Positions 42,565-53,384 of a stretch of DNA of 64,000 nucleotides are shown here, one piece after another (the stretch's first letter is position 1; every line of letters begins with the position of its first letter). A program made the position numbers and the translations under genes. A model generated the notes under the pieces. It was given only the letters and a program-made list of their open reading frames with translations. It did not search any database and had not been told where the DNA came from. Source of the DNA: Diprion similis (Eukaryota > Arthropoda > Insecta > Hymenoptera > Diprionidae); assembly GCF_021155765.1 (NCBI RefSeq), contig NC_060109.1:6478001-6542000 (forward strand), in the 5' to 3' direction.

Positions 42565-43217
42565 CATCCCAGGCAAAAAATTATGTATCTACGCAAATCT
42601 CATCCGTAAGATCTACGTAAATCTAAATTTTGGAATATATCTATGTGCATCTAATAACAGTTTCTTAGATGTAATGAGATCTATGTTAGATCTAATGTTG
42701 AACGTTGTAAAAAATTGTTCGTTTATATTTTTATGTAATTAAATTATGTAAGAATTTTGATAGAAACATGAGTGATGACAATTTATCGGTATTGTGAAAT
42801 AAAAAAAGTTCACACGTTGGGGATTCGAACTTCCGTCCGATGAAGTACTGTGTTTGCACTCTATCACCTGAGCCACTAAGCCTCCTGTGTGCTTAAACAT
42901 ATTTAGCTTATAGATAGTATAAGTAGTATGGCAGGGGTAAGAATAAAATCGAGTAGGTACTGTATGATCTATTCGGGTATCAACTTATATTCATATTAGA
43001 ATTGGATCTGATTAGATATACATAGATCAAACGAGACTTACTTAGATCTGATCAGTACAGAGTTGTCATGCAATGCGATCTACTCAGATCTAATGACCAT
43101 GATCAGTCAGCTACGACATTAGATCCATTCAAGTGTACGTAAGTCTACTGATATCTATGGAATCTCGGTAGATCTACTCGGGGTTACTCGGAGAGGTCTA
43201 CTAGCGTTTTACTGGGA
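42565..43217. repeat. AGATCTA-rich repeat region
   Basis: Dense AGATCTA/ATCTACG words on both sides of a SINE-like insert. The ends TCCCAGGCAAAA and TTTTACTGGGA form a weak inverted pair, so this may be a small DNA element. Low confidence. Confidence 0.35.
42801..42885 (-). mobile_element. tRNA-derived SINE-like head
   Basis: On the minus strand an A-box-like TAGTGGCTCAGGTGATAGAG and, about 40 bases on, a B-box-like AGTTCGAATCC, then TTTTTTT. The acceptor and T stems do not pair properly, so this is not a functional tRNA. It fits a SINE head or tRNA pseudogene. Confidence 0.55.
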
Positions 43218-44110
43218 ATAAATTTGATCACAATTGATTAAAAATATGTGTATACGCAAATACAATTTTTCCCCCGGGCACCAAGAAATGTACCCTCTTA
43301 TCGTATTGTATATTCGTGCTAAATAAATATAATTGTATGTTGTAACGTGAAGGTGCAAGATTTGAGAATTCCAGTCCGCGTACCCCTCGCAAGAGGGGAA
43401 CCGGGAGGGGAATAGGCCAGTGAGCCACCTTTGACCATCAGTCAGAATTCATCACTCGAAGGTGCAACGCGTATTGTGATCTCGGAGTCAAGTGTCCCCG
43501 TGAGTGAGTGTGCGTGAAGTGCGCTACGGCTATCAGAAGTTCGGAGAGGGTGCCCGTGAGCTACAACTCAGGGATTACCTTGTATAAGGTACGAAATAAA
43601 TTGATGTCCAATATCTAATTAATTCACCCGTGTAGAATTTATCAGATTCCATTCCGTTCCTCCTCGCACGCTCTTGAGATTATCCCCTAACGTCGCTCGG
43701 TAGCCGTGTTTCAGTCACGGACACACGGCCCTCGGGCCACCGACTTAACTAATTGGGACAAATATTCTAGTTTGGCTTGGAGCTAGATATGACCAATATC
43801 ATCCGACCTGGCGCTCAACATTGAAGAGGTAAAAGGTGAGGAAAAGCTTTGTGCCGGCGAACCGTGGTTCGCCGGCGCACGAGAAATCGGCCCGTTTGTG
43901 CCCCTGCATGTCTTCGCTTCATTGCCTCGGCGATTACACGGAAGGTGAAGAAAGAGTATTTTCGTCACAATGTTGAACGATAAATAGGAGGGCAATAAAT
44001 TTTACCGAATTCAAAATCATCCAAAATATAACCTTAATACGTAAAAATGATTTCATCCCCATTTTTTATATTAAAAAAATTTTTTTTTTCTGTGTTTCCA
44101 TCTTTAAAAG
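43218..44110. other. Possible solo LTR in intron 2
   Basis: GC-richer than its surroundings (43370-43900). TGGCGCTCAAC at 43810-43820 resembles a primer-binding site and CTAATTGGGAC near 43750 resembles 1801-1806. No coding region follows. The stretch ends at the AAAAG acceptor of exon 3. Confidence 0.25.
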
Positions 44111-46243
44111 GCCAGAGGGAACACCGGAGAATTTTTTGCTGCCTAACTTGACAGAGGATCAGATGAAAGTACTGTTATCTATCATTGAAGGTAGTGCCCA
44201 AGAGTTTTCTGAAGATTTTGCTATCCCTGATTCAAGTGATAAGCAAAGAAAACAAATATTGTCTGGTGATCTAACTGCGATTCCCTCGGCCTGGATTGTT
44301 CGTATCATGGTTTCGTACGATATGGGGTTGCCTACTCGGGGAATTGGCAGAGACTATGGTAGACTTAGTGGCTACGGCGCTCTCATTGGCGTTCAATCTG
44401 GCCTGATACTCGATTATGACACAAAGAATCGAAAGTGCAAGCTCTGTGACCTAGGACATCCTCCGAGCGATCATGATTGCCGAAAAAACTTTGAAGGAAG
44501 TGCAAAAAGCATGGAGCCCGCTCTTGCAGCAGACTTAGTTGCTCAGAGCACTATCCTCAAAGAAGCCAGGGTGGGAATTGGAGTCCTCGTTGGAGATGAT
44601 GACAGCTCAACCATCTCCGCAGTTCGTCAAGCATGCAGCCATCAAATAATAAAATATTCTGACACCAACCACGCCTCAAAAAATGTGAAAAAAGCACTAT
44701 ACAATATGAGTAAAAATCACCGTGAATTAAAACAAAAAGCTATTGAAAATTTACACAGATGTTTTACATATGCAGTTGCCCAGAACAAAAATGATAAAGA
44801 TGCCATGGAAAGGACGATGAGGCAAATAGTGGATCACTCTTTTAATAAGCACGAGCACTGTGCGATTTTGGAAAAGACAGAGAAAATTACCACCATTCAA
44901 CAATATTCAACCTGGCGGTCTGAATGATTTGGCGTTATATGAAGATTTGTCGAAACTTTTTAACAAATTAGCAGATAACGTGAACAAATTCGTCACTGCA
45001 AGCTCGAGTCAGCCTAATGAGAACTTGAATGCCATGGTTGTCAACAAGGCTCCCAAGTCACGATGCTGCAGCTTGACACCTTCATTATCGATTTGACGTC
45101 ACTGTTGCGAGTAAAAATCTGGGAGACCGGTTCATAATTGAATTACTGCTGGAATTAAACATGGTACCTGGCCCTTATACAACTGCATACGTAAATGGAC
45201 GAGAAAAACTTGCCAAAATTCGTCGACAAAAAACAGCAACAGTGGCATTCAAAGCTCGACGCAATATTTAAAAAAAGTGCAGAACAATTTTGCGAAAAAA
45301 AAAGAAAAATTTGAAGGTAAAACGTATGAATTCGGTATGGGTTTATTGAACTACACTGCTGCTGGCGATACGATCGAGCCAGCACTAGAGCACAACGATA
45401 ACAAAAACGCAACTCTGAAAGATTATGAACCCCCACAGATTGTGTTTTTTGATCTCGAAACAACGGGATTCGGTAGTTCTGCTGAAATTTTGCAAAGCGA
45501 GGTCCACGGCCTCACAGGTGATTGTGGCGAATTATTTTATTACGGCAAGAGAGTGAAAACGCTGCCACTGAATTGCGGAATGCGCGAATTTTTTGAATTT
45601 TTTTGTTCGTTTGGCAAGCCTTGTTTACTCGTTGCACATAATTGCAATTTCGATAAACCTCACCTAATTAGAGCCATTGGTGAAACAGGCATGATGCCAC
45701 AATTTAAAAAAATTGTATTCGGTTTCAGCGACACGCTTCCCATTTTTCGCGGTTTATTCAACAGGCACAACAGAACGAGTCAAGTGGATTTAGCTAACGA
45801 ATTTTTGAATGTGTCGACAAACGAAGCGCACAATGCAATTACAGATGTGCAAATATTAGAAAAACTAGTCAAATATTTTAACATAGCTGATAATACTTTC
45901 ATTGAGAAAACTCATAGCAATCAAGCTTTTTTCCTTGACAAAGAAAAAAAAACGGAATGCTATGCTAGTAGCAACAACGTTATGACCACTACAGAATGTT
46001 ATTTCAAAGATTATGTGTGATAAATTTATACAGGCTTCTATCACATATGATAAGCTGATTGATGTATTTATGGATGGAGGGGAACCAGGTGTTGTTATGC
46101 TTTTATCCAAATTAGTCGATGGAAAACCTCAAGTAACAAAAGATATGAGAACGATAAATAATATAATTCATTTTTTGGAGAGTATTGTTAGTTTTATAGG
46201 TTCCGAGAGTACAGAAAATATTGATATCAATAACAAGGAATAA

Positions 46244-47011
46244 GAAGTCAAAAGAGGAAGGAATACGTGCGTGTGTGTGTGTGTGTGTGAGTGTGTGAGT
46301 GAGTGAGTGTGTAAGTGTATATGTAAATATATACATATATATTAAATAACACTAAAGAACAAACCCAAAGAATGAAAGAAAAAAGTATATATATTTTATA
46401 AAATCAATTTGTTTTTATTGTGTTTTCCAACCTTCATATCCCGCCATAGAATCATAGAAACACGAGAAAATTAATTTTTTTGTTTTTGTTTTCGTAAATT
46501 TTAATAATTATACTGTACTGAAGCGCCACGCACGCTATTTAGGTTTCAAATTTCGCGCGTGTATTTCATACCAGCGCGATGGATCGGCAGTCCTATATCC
46601 TCCTCGTCCGTCTACCTCGAAAGTCCGACGTTGCCGTATCTGTCTGCCACTTACCACCTCGGAGTGAATTTTGATGCGATTTTTAACATTTAAGTTACAA
46701 TATCTTCAAGGAAATTCTCCAAAGGATAACAATTTTAGTATTGATCGACGCGGAATATTTCAGAGAGTACTTAGTCAATTTTTTAAGGAAAGTTCAATGG
46801 TACGATCAGATGTATCGCGGAATTATTGAGATGGTGCATAGCACTGTGCATTACAGGCTATGTAATCGGGCGTCAGAAGTACGAAACTTTGACATTTTTT
46901 TGCTTCGTAAATAAGCTCCAAACTGACTTCAAATTTTACAGAGACATAGTTCAAATGTTCGTCTACCCACTGTGTAAATTTCAAATTTTTTTCATTGCAC
47001 GTAATTTGCTT
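46244..47011. other. Gene-free, with GT microsatellite
   Basis: 46267-46308 is a (GT)n tract with GA interruptions. 46540-46640 is GC-richer and contains the putative right terminus of transposon copy 2. Nothing else recognised. Confidence 0.5.
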
Positions 47012-47657
47012 CTAAACAACCTTAACGTAGTCGTTGGCGCTGCCTTCTCCATCCACAAGGTTGACTGCTCGTCTGTTCTGCGCATCTGCTCCTGTTTTCA
47101 TACATGCCGTTGCTAAATGCCTTGTCTTGCCGCAGTTGCTGCAGATGTAATTACGAAAACGGCAATCCATGTTGCGGTGATGCTCTTTTCCGAGCATGAG
47201 ATACTCCTTTGCTGGTTTCTGGATTTGTGATTGGCTCTTGCTGTTGTGGTTGATGTTTGGTGTTACTTTGATTGGAAACGTCTTGCCCTGTTGTGTTCGT
47301 GCCACCTAGATGACCGTTCATTTGCTGTTCCCGGCGAAATTGAAACATATCTGTCTTATGTGATTTATCGTCTAGCGCTTTTGACGATGCTACTGCATCT
47401 ACAACAGCGGATTCGTGCGTAGTTTAGATTTTAAATGCTTTGTCCAAATCATCAACTTCAAATAATTTTACTCTTATTTCCTTGCCCCGTATGTCGCATA
47501 CCAACTGATCTCTCGTTGCAATATTAATATTTCCAAAAATACAATGAAGTGCCACTTTCTTAAGTTTTATAAATTTGTCCGCGTGTCCAGTCTTGCATAC
47601 CATCCTCGTCGCCATTTGTGATGTTTCATAAAGGCAGCGGTTTGTAAATGAACGCAC
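47012..47657 (-). pseudogene. Gypsy-type gag fragment
   Basis: Reading 47657 to 47012: a gag capsid segment (LHCIFGNINIATRDQLVCD, DLDKAFKI), a stop, then a zinc-knuckle segment with CRFRNYICSNCGKTRHLATAC, the layout common in K02A2.6-like gypsy elements. Frames are shifted between the parts. No protease or RT follows, so only a fragment remains. Confidence 0.6.
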
Positions 47658-47674
47658 AGGTACTGTACAACAGG

Positions 47675-47678
<4 letters not shown>

Positions 47679-47715
<37 letters not shown>
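47679..47715. repeat. (TA)n microsatellite
   Basis: Uninterrupted TA run of about 37 bases just upstream (minus sense) of the gag fragment. Confidence 0.95.
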
Positions 47716-47716
<1 letters not shown>

Positions 47717-48336
47717 TCTCGAGATCAGAGACTAGATGACGTTTTGGGGAAAGGCGGAGAAATCACGACATATGTGAAGTTGCAGTAAATAACTGTAATT
47801 AAACGTCACAAAAATATACAACGCCGGTTACAATAAATACTCTTACACTAGTTAATACTACGGACTAATACTACACACCTGAATCCACACAAACGTCGGT
47901 ATCTCGGTATCCTGATTATGCCTATGCCGTGTGACGGCTCACGGGCGAGTCTCTGTCTCGCTCCCTGTGCGCTGTCCCTACTCCAAGTTTCCTTCAGTCG
48001 TGTATACGTCACATATCGGTGATGTGTACACGACTGGGGGAATAAGTTTGTAATACAGTATCAAACTTACATATATATATAGGTTTATTAACTCGTATTC
48101 GAAATACAGGTGAGCATCTTGCTAGCAGACCAGCCAGGACAGCAGTGACCACCCGCCGCAACCGCTTACATACAATGGCTTAGCTTATACTCATATTACA
48201 CTTACCACTTGACTCTCACACGTACTTGCGCGCTCATCTATCCAGGTATCATAAGAGGCTTATAAATTACAATTGCCGGACTTCTTTTCATAAATTTCAA
48301 AGCGAAGATTTTACTTTTGCCGTCAGAGGCGCTTAA
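47716..48336. other. Gene-free; possible LTR of the gag fragment, with hairpin
   Basis: No gene. An imperfect hairpin occurs at 47995-48036 (CAGTCGTGTA...TACACGACTG). On the minus strand AATAAACC lies near 48085, compatible with LTR/leader sequence, but boundaries are not visible. Confidence 0.3.
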
Positions 48337-49062
48337 GGGGCCTTACCAGTGTAACTCATGAGAAATTAGGCGATTTTCAGGAATTTTTATAAAAGAAAGT
48401 ACTCGATAGAATGTTTTGAATTTTTTTGGAAATAATTAAGTATATGTTCAGGTATATTTTAAGGTTTTTTTTTTTTTTAATATTGAAAAATAACAGAGTT
48501 GTGTGCTGTCTTCGGAGGTGCCAAAAAAAAAGTTCCTTAACTGCTGACATGATTCCGGCCGAATGAGTAGCCGAAACAAAAAAAATTCAAAAAGGTCATT
48601 GAAGTTGAAGGTATTTCCTTTACAATGACCTAAGATTTTTGAAAAATATCAAAAATTAACAAAATGGCGTAGTTCTGAAAAAAGTGTCGTGTTTTAGAGT
48701 AAGAAAAAAGTAATTTTTTTGATGCCAAATTGACAATTTTCAATCAATCAAAAATATCGTACGTCATTGTATAGTAAATATACTCAAAAATACTCAGTTT
48801 CATTTTGAAATCGATCGGTCAATTTCTCTTTGAGTTATGATGTCAGCAATTTTGAAAAATGTTGTTTCGAGAAAAACGCGTTCAAAATGGGCAAGTGGAG
48901 CGACTTATACCTGCGAGCGGTCGCTCTTTAGAACGCTGTCATTCAAAAACTATTCAAGGTACGACCTTGCCGCGTTCACAGGATATTTTTGAAGATATGA
49001 ACTATCGAATAAGCCAAAATAGAAAAGTTGATTTTTTGAAAGTGTCACGCTGGTAAGGCCCC
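48337..49062. mobile_element. Small non-autonomous TIR element (about 726 bp)
   Basis: GGGGCCTTACCAGTGTAAC at 48337 and its inverted counterpart ending GCTGGTAAGGCCCC at 49062. Left flank is TTAA (48333-48336) and right flank ATAA, suggesting a TTAA target with one change. Interior is AT-rich with no credible frame. Confidence 0.65.
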
Positions 49063-49620
49063 ATAAATTGCATTCATACAATTCTTCTTACCTCACCTTG
49101 AAGCTGTAACAATTTTTTTGTAACACCCGCCTGGAAAGTTCAATTTTCCTGCGCTGGGCACAGAGCGTGCGTTAATTTATGTCAGTGTTAGGTGATATTC
49201 ATTACCTAATGCCAGGTCGAGCAAAATGGGTGTAACTAGCACCATCGGACGAGTTAAGTGGTGACTACGACCGTGTCGGGTGCCTAGAAGCAACGTTTAA
49301 TGGTGACCTTGAACTAATATATTTTCTGTAGTCGAACTTTCCATTAAAGGTTGTAACGGGCTTTTTACTTCACCCGGGGGAAAGCGGGGTCGGCACAGAG
49401 GCTCGTTTACAAAAATGGCGTTGACCAACACGGCAGTAGAAAGATGGAAAAGTGATAATTGACGGCACTGCAGGACTGATGTTGCAATGGCAAGCACAAA
49501 AAACAACAGCCGACTAGCTAGCGGTGACGGAAACGTGGGCGCGAAAGTAAAATAGTGTAGTTGATAATCAAATGATTATAGATGTAATGACCAGCATTTA
49601 TTGACAAAAGAGCCGTTACG
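49063..49620. other. Gene-free flank of Polinton B
   Basis: No gene recognised. Ends with the GTTACG target duplication at 49615-49620. Confidence 0.5.
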
Positions 49621-50789
49621 AGTAACAATACAAGGGGGGTTCTGCGCCACGCATCCTACTTTACCGGCGAAGCACCCTCCCCCCGAAGCCGCCCAGTCCG
49701 GACGCAAACCCATCAAGGTTATCCCCACTCCGGCGAGCCGTCAGCGTTCTGCGTTACCATCACTTTGAGTTTTGTCGGTAAGGGGTTATCATCGTTTTGA
49801 TCCTTGTCGGTAAGAAGTCCCCTAGATTGGCGTGCCGGTTGGTGAGAAATTCCCTAGATTGACGTGCCGGTCGGTGAGAAATCATGCCGGTCGGTAAGAA
49901 GTGCTGTCAGTTATCATAGAGGTCTTACCCTTACCATGCTTATCCAGCGTGATCGAGCGACTGCATTACCGAGCGCAACCGCGACACTCGACCGTTCAAC
50001 GCCGAACCCTCGCTTCTGGAAGGTTCCATGAGTCAGCTTCTGGAAGATTCTTCCTCCGACGATCGAGAGGTTTCAAAGCGGAAGTCCAACGTTGGGAGGC
50101 TAACGCAATGACACCGACAAGTTACGACTTGACGTCGAGCGGCCCGAGGTCAAAGAATTTCGGTGCGACGTTGAACTCAGGCTAACAAACACTTCTTGGA
50201 ATCGGTGGACAAGTTTCGACTTAACGTCGAGCGGCCCGAGGTCAAAGGATTTCGGTGCGACGTTGAACGTGACGACCCTGAACGAATTCTCGGAATTTCA
50301 GGCTGACAAACAGTTCTCGGAATCGGTCGACGAGTTTCGACTTGACGTCAAAAGGCCTGCGTCCATCGGTTTTCGGTGCAACGTTGAATTCTGGAAGGTT
50401 CCGTAACCGTGAGAAAGATAACCTGCGACCCTGAACCGATTCTCGGAATCTTAGGCAGACAAACAATTCTCGGAATCGTCCGACGAGTCGCGACTTGACG
50501 TCGAGAGGCCTGCGTCCATCGATTTCGGCGCGTCGTTGAATTCTCGAAGGTTCTGAAATTCGTTGACGCTAACTCTTAACTAGCAGGAAAGAGGTTTCAA
50601 ATCCATGGTTGATATTGGTAAAAACTTTTTTTTATTGATAATAAAGAGTACAGTTTTACATGTTTGCTCTTATTCAACGGTATCCTGACCATCAAGCTCC
50701 GGACATTAAGAATTAAGAACTGGTCGAGTAGATGCCAACAGGCTTTTGTATTTCAATAGAAAATTTCGCAGTAACAATACGTTTTGAGC
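49621..50789 (+). repeat. Left TIR of Polinton B
   Basis: Pairs with 57406-58561. The inner 687 bp (50103-50789) match 57406-58092 with one difference seen by eye and no gap. The outer 482 bp are clearly diverged with indels. The inner edge lies 84 bp inside the exonuclease-like ORF. Confidence 0.93.
50125..50570. repeat. Subterminal GACGTC-containing repeats
   Basis: Units holding CTTGACGTCGAG (or CTTAACGTCGAG, CTTGACGTCAAA) followed by GGCC...TTTCGGTGCGACGTTGAA start near 50129, 50220, 50340 and 50492. The mirror set lies at 57620-58080. Confidence 0.8.
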
Positions 50790-51206
50790 AGCACAGTTTG
50801 GATGTGATATAGAGTGATGTGTACAGTTCAATTTAGTATGTGACATTTTGTTCAATTTTTGATCGACAACTTCAACGTTTTTGCCTAGAACTTTCTGCAG
50901 CCAAATCTTCTTCTCCAATCCTGTTACGTAAACCGTTGACGCGTCACGCAGCGACACGCATTCGACGGTGAAATTAAGCTTCTCGAGAGGTACATCATCA
51001 CCTTCCCAAGATAACCCGTGATAATTCCGTGACAGCCACAAATTTTCGCTCTTAAACGGAGCGAGTAAAGAATTCCAATCGTACGGCGGTTGGAAGAGAA
51101 AAATTGACGGGTTAGTTTCTTCGTTGACTAATATAACTGCCAACTCTTTTGGCGTAAAACCAGGGCCTGGTCTGTTGAATCCTTGCACGTCAACTATGAA
51201 CTCCAT
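50706..51206 (-). CDS. Conserved Polinton ORF, exonuclease-like fold suspected
   Basis: 166 residues from ATG 51206. FIVDVQGF...KELAVI resembles exonuclease motif I with Gln replacing the catalytic Glu. VYVTGLEKKIWLQKVLG occupies the motif II position, and a C-terminal HPNCAAQNVLLL resembles motif III. That layout suggests a degenerate DEDDh/RNase H-like domain that lost catalysis; this is inference. I recognise the protein as frequent in insect Polintons but know no function. It starts 42 bp after the capsid stop on the same strand. Its last 27 or so codons lie inside the TIR and are therefore duplicated at the right end. Confidence 0.65.
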   Translation of the reverse strand: MEFIVDVQGFNRPGPGFTPKELAVILVNEETNPSIFLFQPPYDWNSLLAPFKSENLWLSRNYHGLSWEGDDVPLEKLNFTVECVSLRDASTVYVTGLEKKIWLQKVLGKNVEVVDQKLNKMSHTKLNCTHHSISHPNCAAQNVLLLRNFLLKYKSLLASTRPVLNS

Positions 51207-51247
51207 CGTGAATAAGACTGAATCGAAAATCGCAGCCTTCAAGGTTT

Positions 51248-52453
51248 TTATACCAATTTTCTCACCCCACCACTCAGCTGATTATACTCGATTATACGAT
51301 CGTGTAAAATTAAGCAATAGGCAGATGTACCGGCGGGAAAGTTATTTATAGCCTCAAATTCGATACGAATGTCAACCGGTCCAGATTTCAGAGCCTCGTT
51401 TTGTTTCGAACAGTCGATGAATATCAGAGGTTCGTACTGTAGAGATTCGCTCTTTGTCAACAAAGGTTCGGGTTCCTTGCCGTAGTACGTAGCCTGGAGG
51501 TTGGCATACATCTCGTACAGCAGTGTGAAGCGATTATGACTCATGTCCAGGTTCAGGTTACCGTACGGATAATAATCGGAATTCAAGAAGAGCTTGACGT
51601 CGGTGATGTTACAGTGATCAAGATGGCTGGCATTTTTGTCGGCTTCGTTTTTTCGATTCGTTTGAAAACCGAGAATAACGAATCGCGGTTTCTCCAAATG
51701 AGTGGACGTTTTTACAGTCCACACGTGTTTCGTGGTTGCCGGTAGCAGAGGATATTCGTACATCTCCCAACTGTGGAAGCTCATGGAGACAGGTGTATCT
51801 TTCTCGATGAAATTCAACAGAGCAATTTTTCGTTGTTCCGAAAGCTTCACGTACGGTACTAACCATTCCACTTGATCGATCACGACTCGAAAGTCTTCGT
51901 CTTGATTTTGAACAATGGCATTTGAATCGCTCTTTGATCTTGTGAGAATCAGCTCATGCTTCGCGTTGACGATGATCTTGCGACAGTCTTCGGCAAAGCC
52001 CAATATCATGCTCAAGAGAATAACCACATCGAAGTTACCATCGGCGTCAGTTAATTTTTTCGTTTCTCGAACATCGAGCCACCCAACGTTTTCCATAAGC
52101 CAACTCTGACCAGGGTCTGCCTTCAGCAGACTGGTTAGACCAACGTTTTTGCATTTGTCAATCTCTACAGCGTTTAGCTCGTACCGTACGTCTTTGAACA
52201 GATGGCATATGGCATTGTTGACCAGGGTTGTAACCGCTGCTGGACAACCATCTGATTTTACCAATTTTCCCGAGATATGCAGTGAACTCTTGCTTGGTAA
52301 TATGTATAAATCCTGATGCTGAACGGTGATGCGAATCTCGTCGCTGTTGTTAAAAGTTGATGACGAATACGGCTTGTGTGCATGTATTTCTTGGTAAGCG
52401 ATCGACTCATCGAAGGCGACGTGTGTTTGAATGCTCAAGATTTCCTCCTCCAT
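51248..52453 (-). CDS. MCP: Major capsid protein, Polinton B
   Basis: 401 residues, uninterrupted, start MEEEIL (an in-frame upstream extension lacks ATG). Conserved blocks: EIHAHKPYSSSTFNNSDEI, GQSWLMENVGWLDV, SMSFHSWEMYEYPLLP, and a C-terminal LILHDRIIEYNQLSGGVRK. It matches the insect Polinton double jelly-roll capsid family. Forms the hexons of a presumed virion. Gene order with the penton and protease is as in Polinton A. The segment missing from A corresponds to everything after CNITDV. Confidence 0.9.
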   Translation of the reverse strand: MEEEILSIQTHVAFDESIAYQEIHAHKPYSSSTFNNSDEIRITVQHQDLYILPSKSSLHISGKLVKSDGCPAAVTTLVNNAICHLFKDVRYELNAVEIDKCKNVGLTSLLKADPGQSWLMENVGWLDVRETKKLTDADGNFDVVILLSMILGFAEDCRKIIVNAKHELILTRSKSDSNAIVQNQDEDFRVVIDQVEWLVPYVKLSEQRKIALLNFIEKDTPVSMSFHSWEMYEYPLLPATTKHVWTVKTSTHLEKPRFVILGFQTNRKNEADKNASHLDHCNITDVKLFLNSDYYPYGNLNLDMSHNRFTLLYEMYANLQATYYGKEPEPLLTKSESLQYEPLIFIDCSKQNEALKSGPVDIRIEFEAINNFPAGTSAYCLILHDRIIEYNQLSGGVRKLV

Positions 52454-52667
52454 GGTACGTAGCAGACAACGAAACAGCAGAACCGTAGTTTTATTAGTTG
52501 GAAATTCCTCTTCCAAGAGGTGTCACTTTTAGAACCAGAGCTATCAGGAACTCCACGTTTTGACGTGTTAACGGTTTGGGAATCGATCGATGACTGACTT
52601 GATCGGGACATGCCGCCTTAATAATATAACTCTTGTTGGGTAATCTGTTATATACAATACCCATATT

Positions 52668-53354
52668 TCATTGCGATTTGATGTGCAGTCTCACAGTTAT
52701 AACTTCTCCGCGAAAATTAACCAAGTCTCCGTCTTGATCTACTAACCGAAGCTGTATGTGATCTATGGTCTTTACGGTGATCGGAAGATAAATTACGTGC
52801 GACGGCACTTCCATGATCTTATATTCCGGTGGAACGATGGGGAAAAATTTGTGAATAGTATGAACTTTGCGCTCATTGACGTAGGCACCCGTTGTGATGC
52901 TACATTCGACTCGAAACGCGTTGACCTTGAGCATAGCTACATGCATATCCGATTGGTGAGTTTGGTTAGCCGTCAATACACGCGGTGTGAATCCAAGAAG
53001 CTGACCAATAGAATTACTAGGCTCAAAATTCACGACGCGGTTACATTTGATTTCGCTGCGCAACGTATTATTGTTAGGCTTGATGCTGATTTCAATGTCT
53101 GTATTCTTCACAGCGTCTTGAACATACTTTTCGATATCCTTCATTTCATAGCTGCCAGTAGATATGGTGACTACCTTATCGCCTATGTACAATTTATTGT
53201 GGCCAGCGTCAACGTTGGGAATGGAATTGAAGGTTAACAATCGAACGAGACCGAAAGTGTAATTTTTGTCTGAAGCAAGTTTGATCGGGGTGAAATATTG
53301 CGCTTCGAGAATCGAAGATGTTCCCGATATCGTTAACGTAAACGAATCATCCAT
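52668..53354 (-). CDS. Penton (minor capsid) protein, Polinton B
   Basis: 228 residues from MDDSFTL, same length as the A copy and uninterrupted: LTISGTSSILEAQYF, LTFNSIPNVDAGHNKLY, LRLVDQDGDLVNF. The start is set by alignment with A; an upstream in-frame TTG is not used. Vertex protein role known for the family. Confidence 0.88.
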   Translation of the reverse strand: MDDSFTLTISGTSSILEAQYFTPIKLASDKNYTFGLVRLLTFNSIPNVDAGHNKLYIGDKVVTISTGSYEMKDIEKYVQDAVKNTDIEISIKPNNNTLRSEIKCNRVVNFEPSNSIGQLLGFTPRVLTANQTHQSDMHVAMLKVNAFRVECSITTGAYVNERKVHTIHKFFPIVPPEYKIMEVPSHVIYLPITVKTIDHIQLRLVDQDGDLVNFRGEVITVRLHIKSQ

Positions 53355-53384
53355 GGCTGCAAGTGTTAGACTGCCTTCACTCAA

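Larger units (their letters stand above)
22963..46243 (+). pseudogene. Transposase-exonuclease gene, copy 2, split by a 20-kb intron insertion
   Basis: Exon 1 is 22963-23362 (zinc ribbon CTGC...CCQKC, donor GTAAGC at 23363, in-frame TGA at 23350). Exon 2 is 23451-23658 (GMGWTHLNKLL, donor GTAGGC at 23659). Exon 3 starts at 44111 after AAAAG. Intron phases 1 and 2 are the same as in copy 1. Exon 3 holds VSYDMGL, CKLCDLGHPPSDHDC and VLVGDDDSS, then exonuclease motifs FDLETTG (45450), AHNCNFD (45636) and HNAITDVQIL (45831). Breaks are a frameshift near 44870-44900, stops and frameshift at 45096-45277, loss of the residues after motif I (near 45495), and a stop/frameshift at 46018. Intron 2 has grown to about 20.4 kb by nested insertions. 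The protein is highly divergent from copy 1, so the two are separate families, not a recent duplication. Confidence 0.8.
22786..46636 (+). mobile_element. Mutator-type transposon with exonuclease, copy 2, nested
   Basis: The split gene at 22963-46243 is bracketed by CGGCAACGTTGG (22786-22797) and CCGACGTTGCCG (46625-46636), an inverted pair with one mismatch whose core recurs at copy 1. Most of the span is secondary insertion in intron 2: palindromic repeat, Polinton A, gypsy 2, a SINE-like sequence and other repeats. The termini are tentative. Confidence 0.55.

Noticed and set aside
42801-42885. Functional tRNA gene on the minus strand
   Set aside because: A and B boxes are present but acceptor and T stems do not pair.
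46112-46336. Thr/His-repeat peptide frame
   Set aside because: Generated by the GT microsatellite read in antisense.
50125-50570. CRISPR-like repeat spacing
   Set aside because: Units are long, imperfect and unequal, lie in a eukaryotic Polinton TIR, and have no cas genes.
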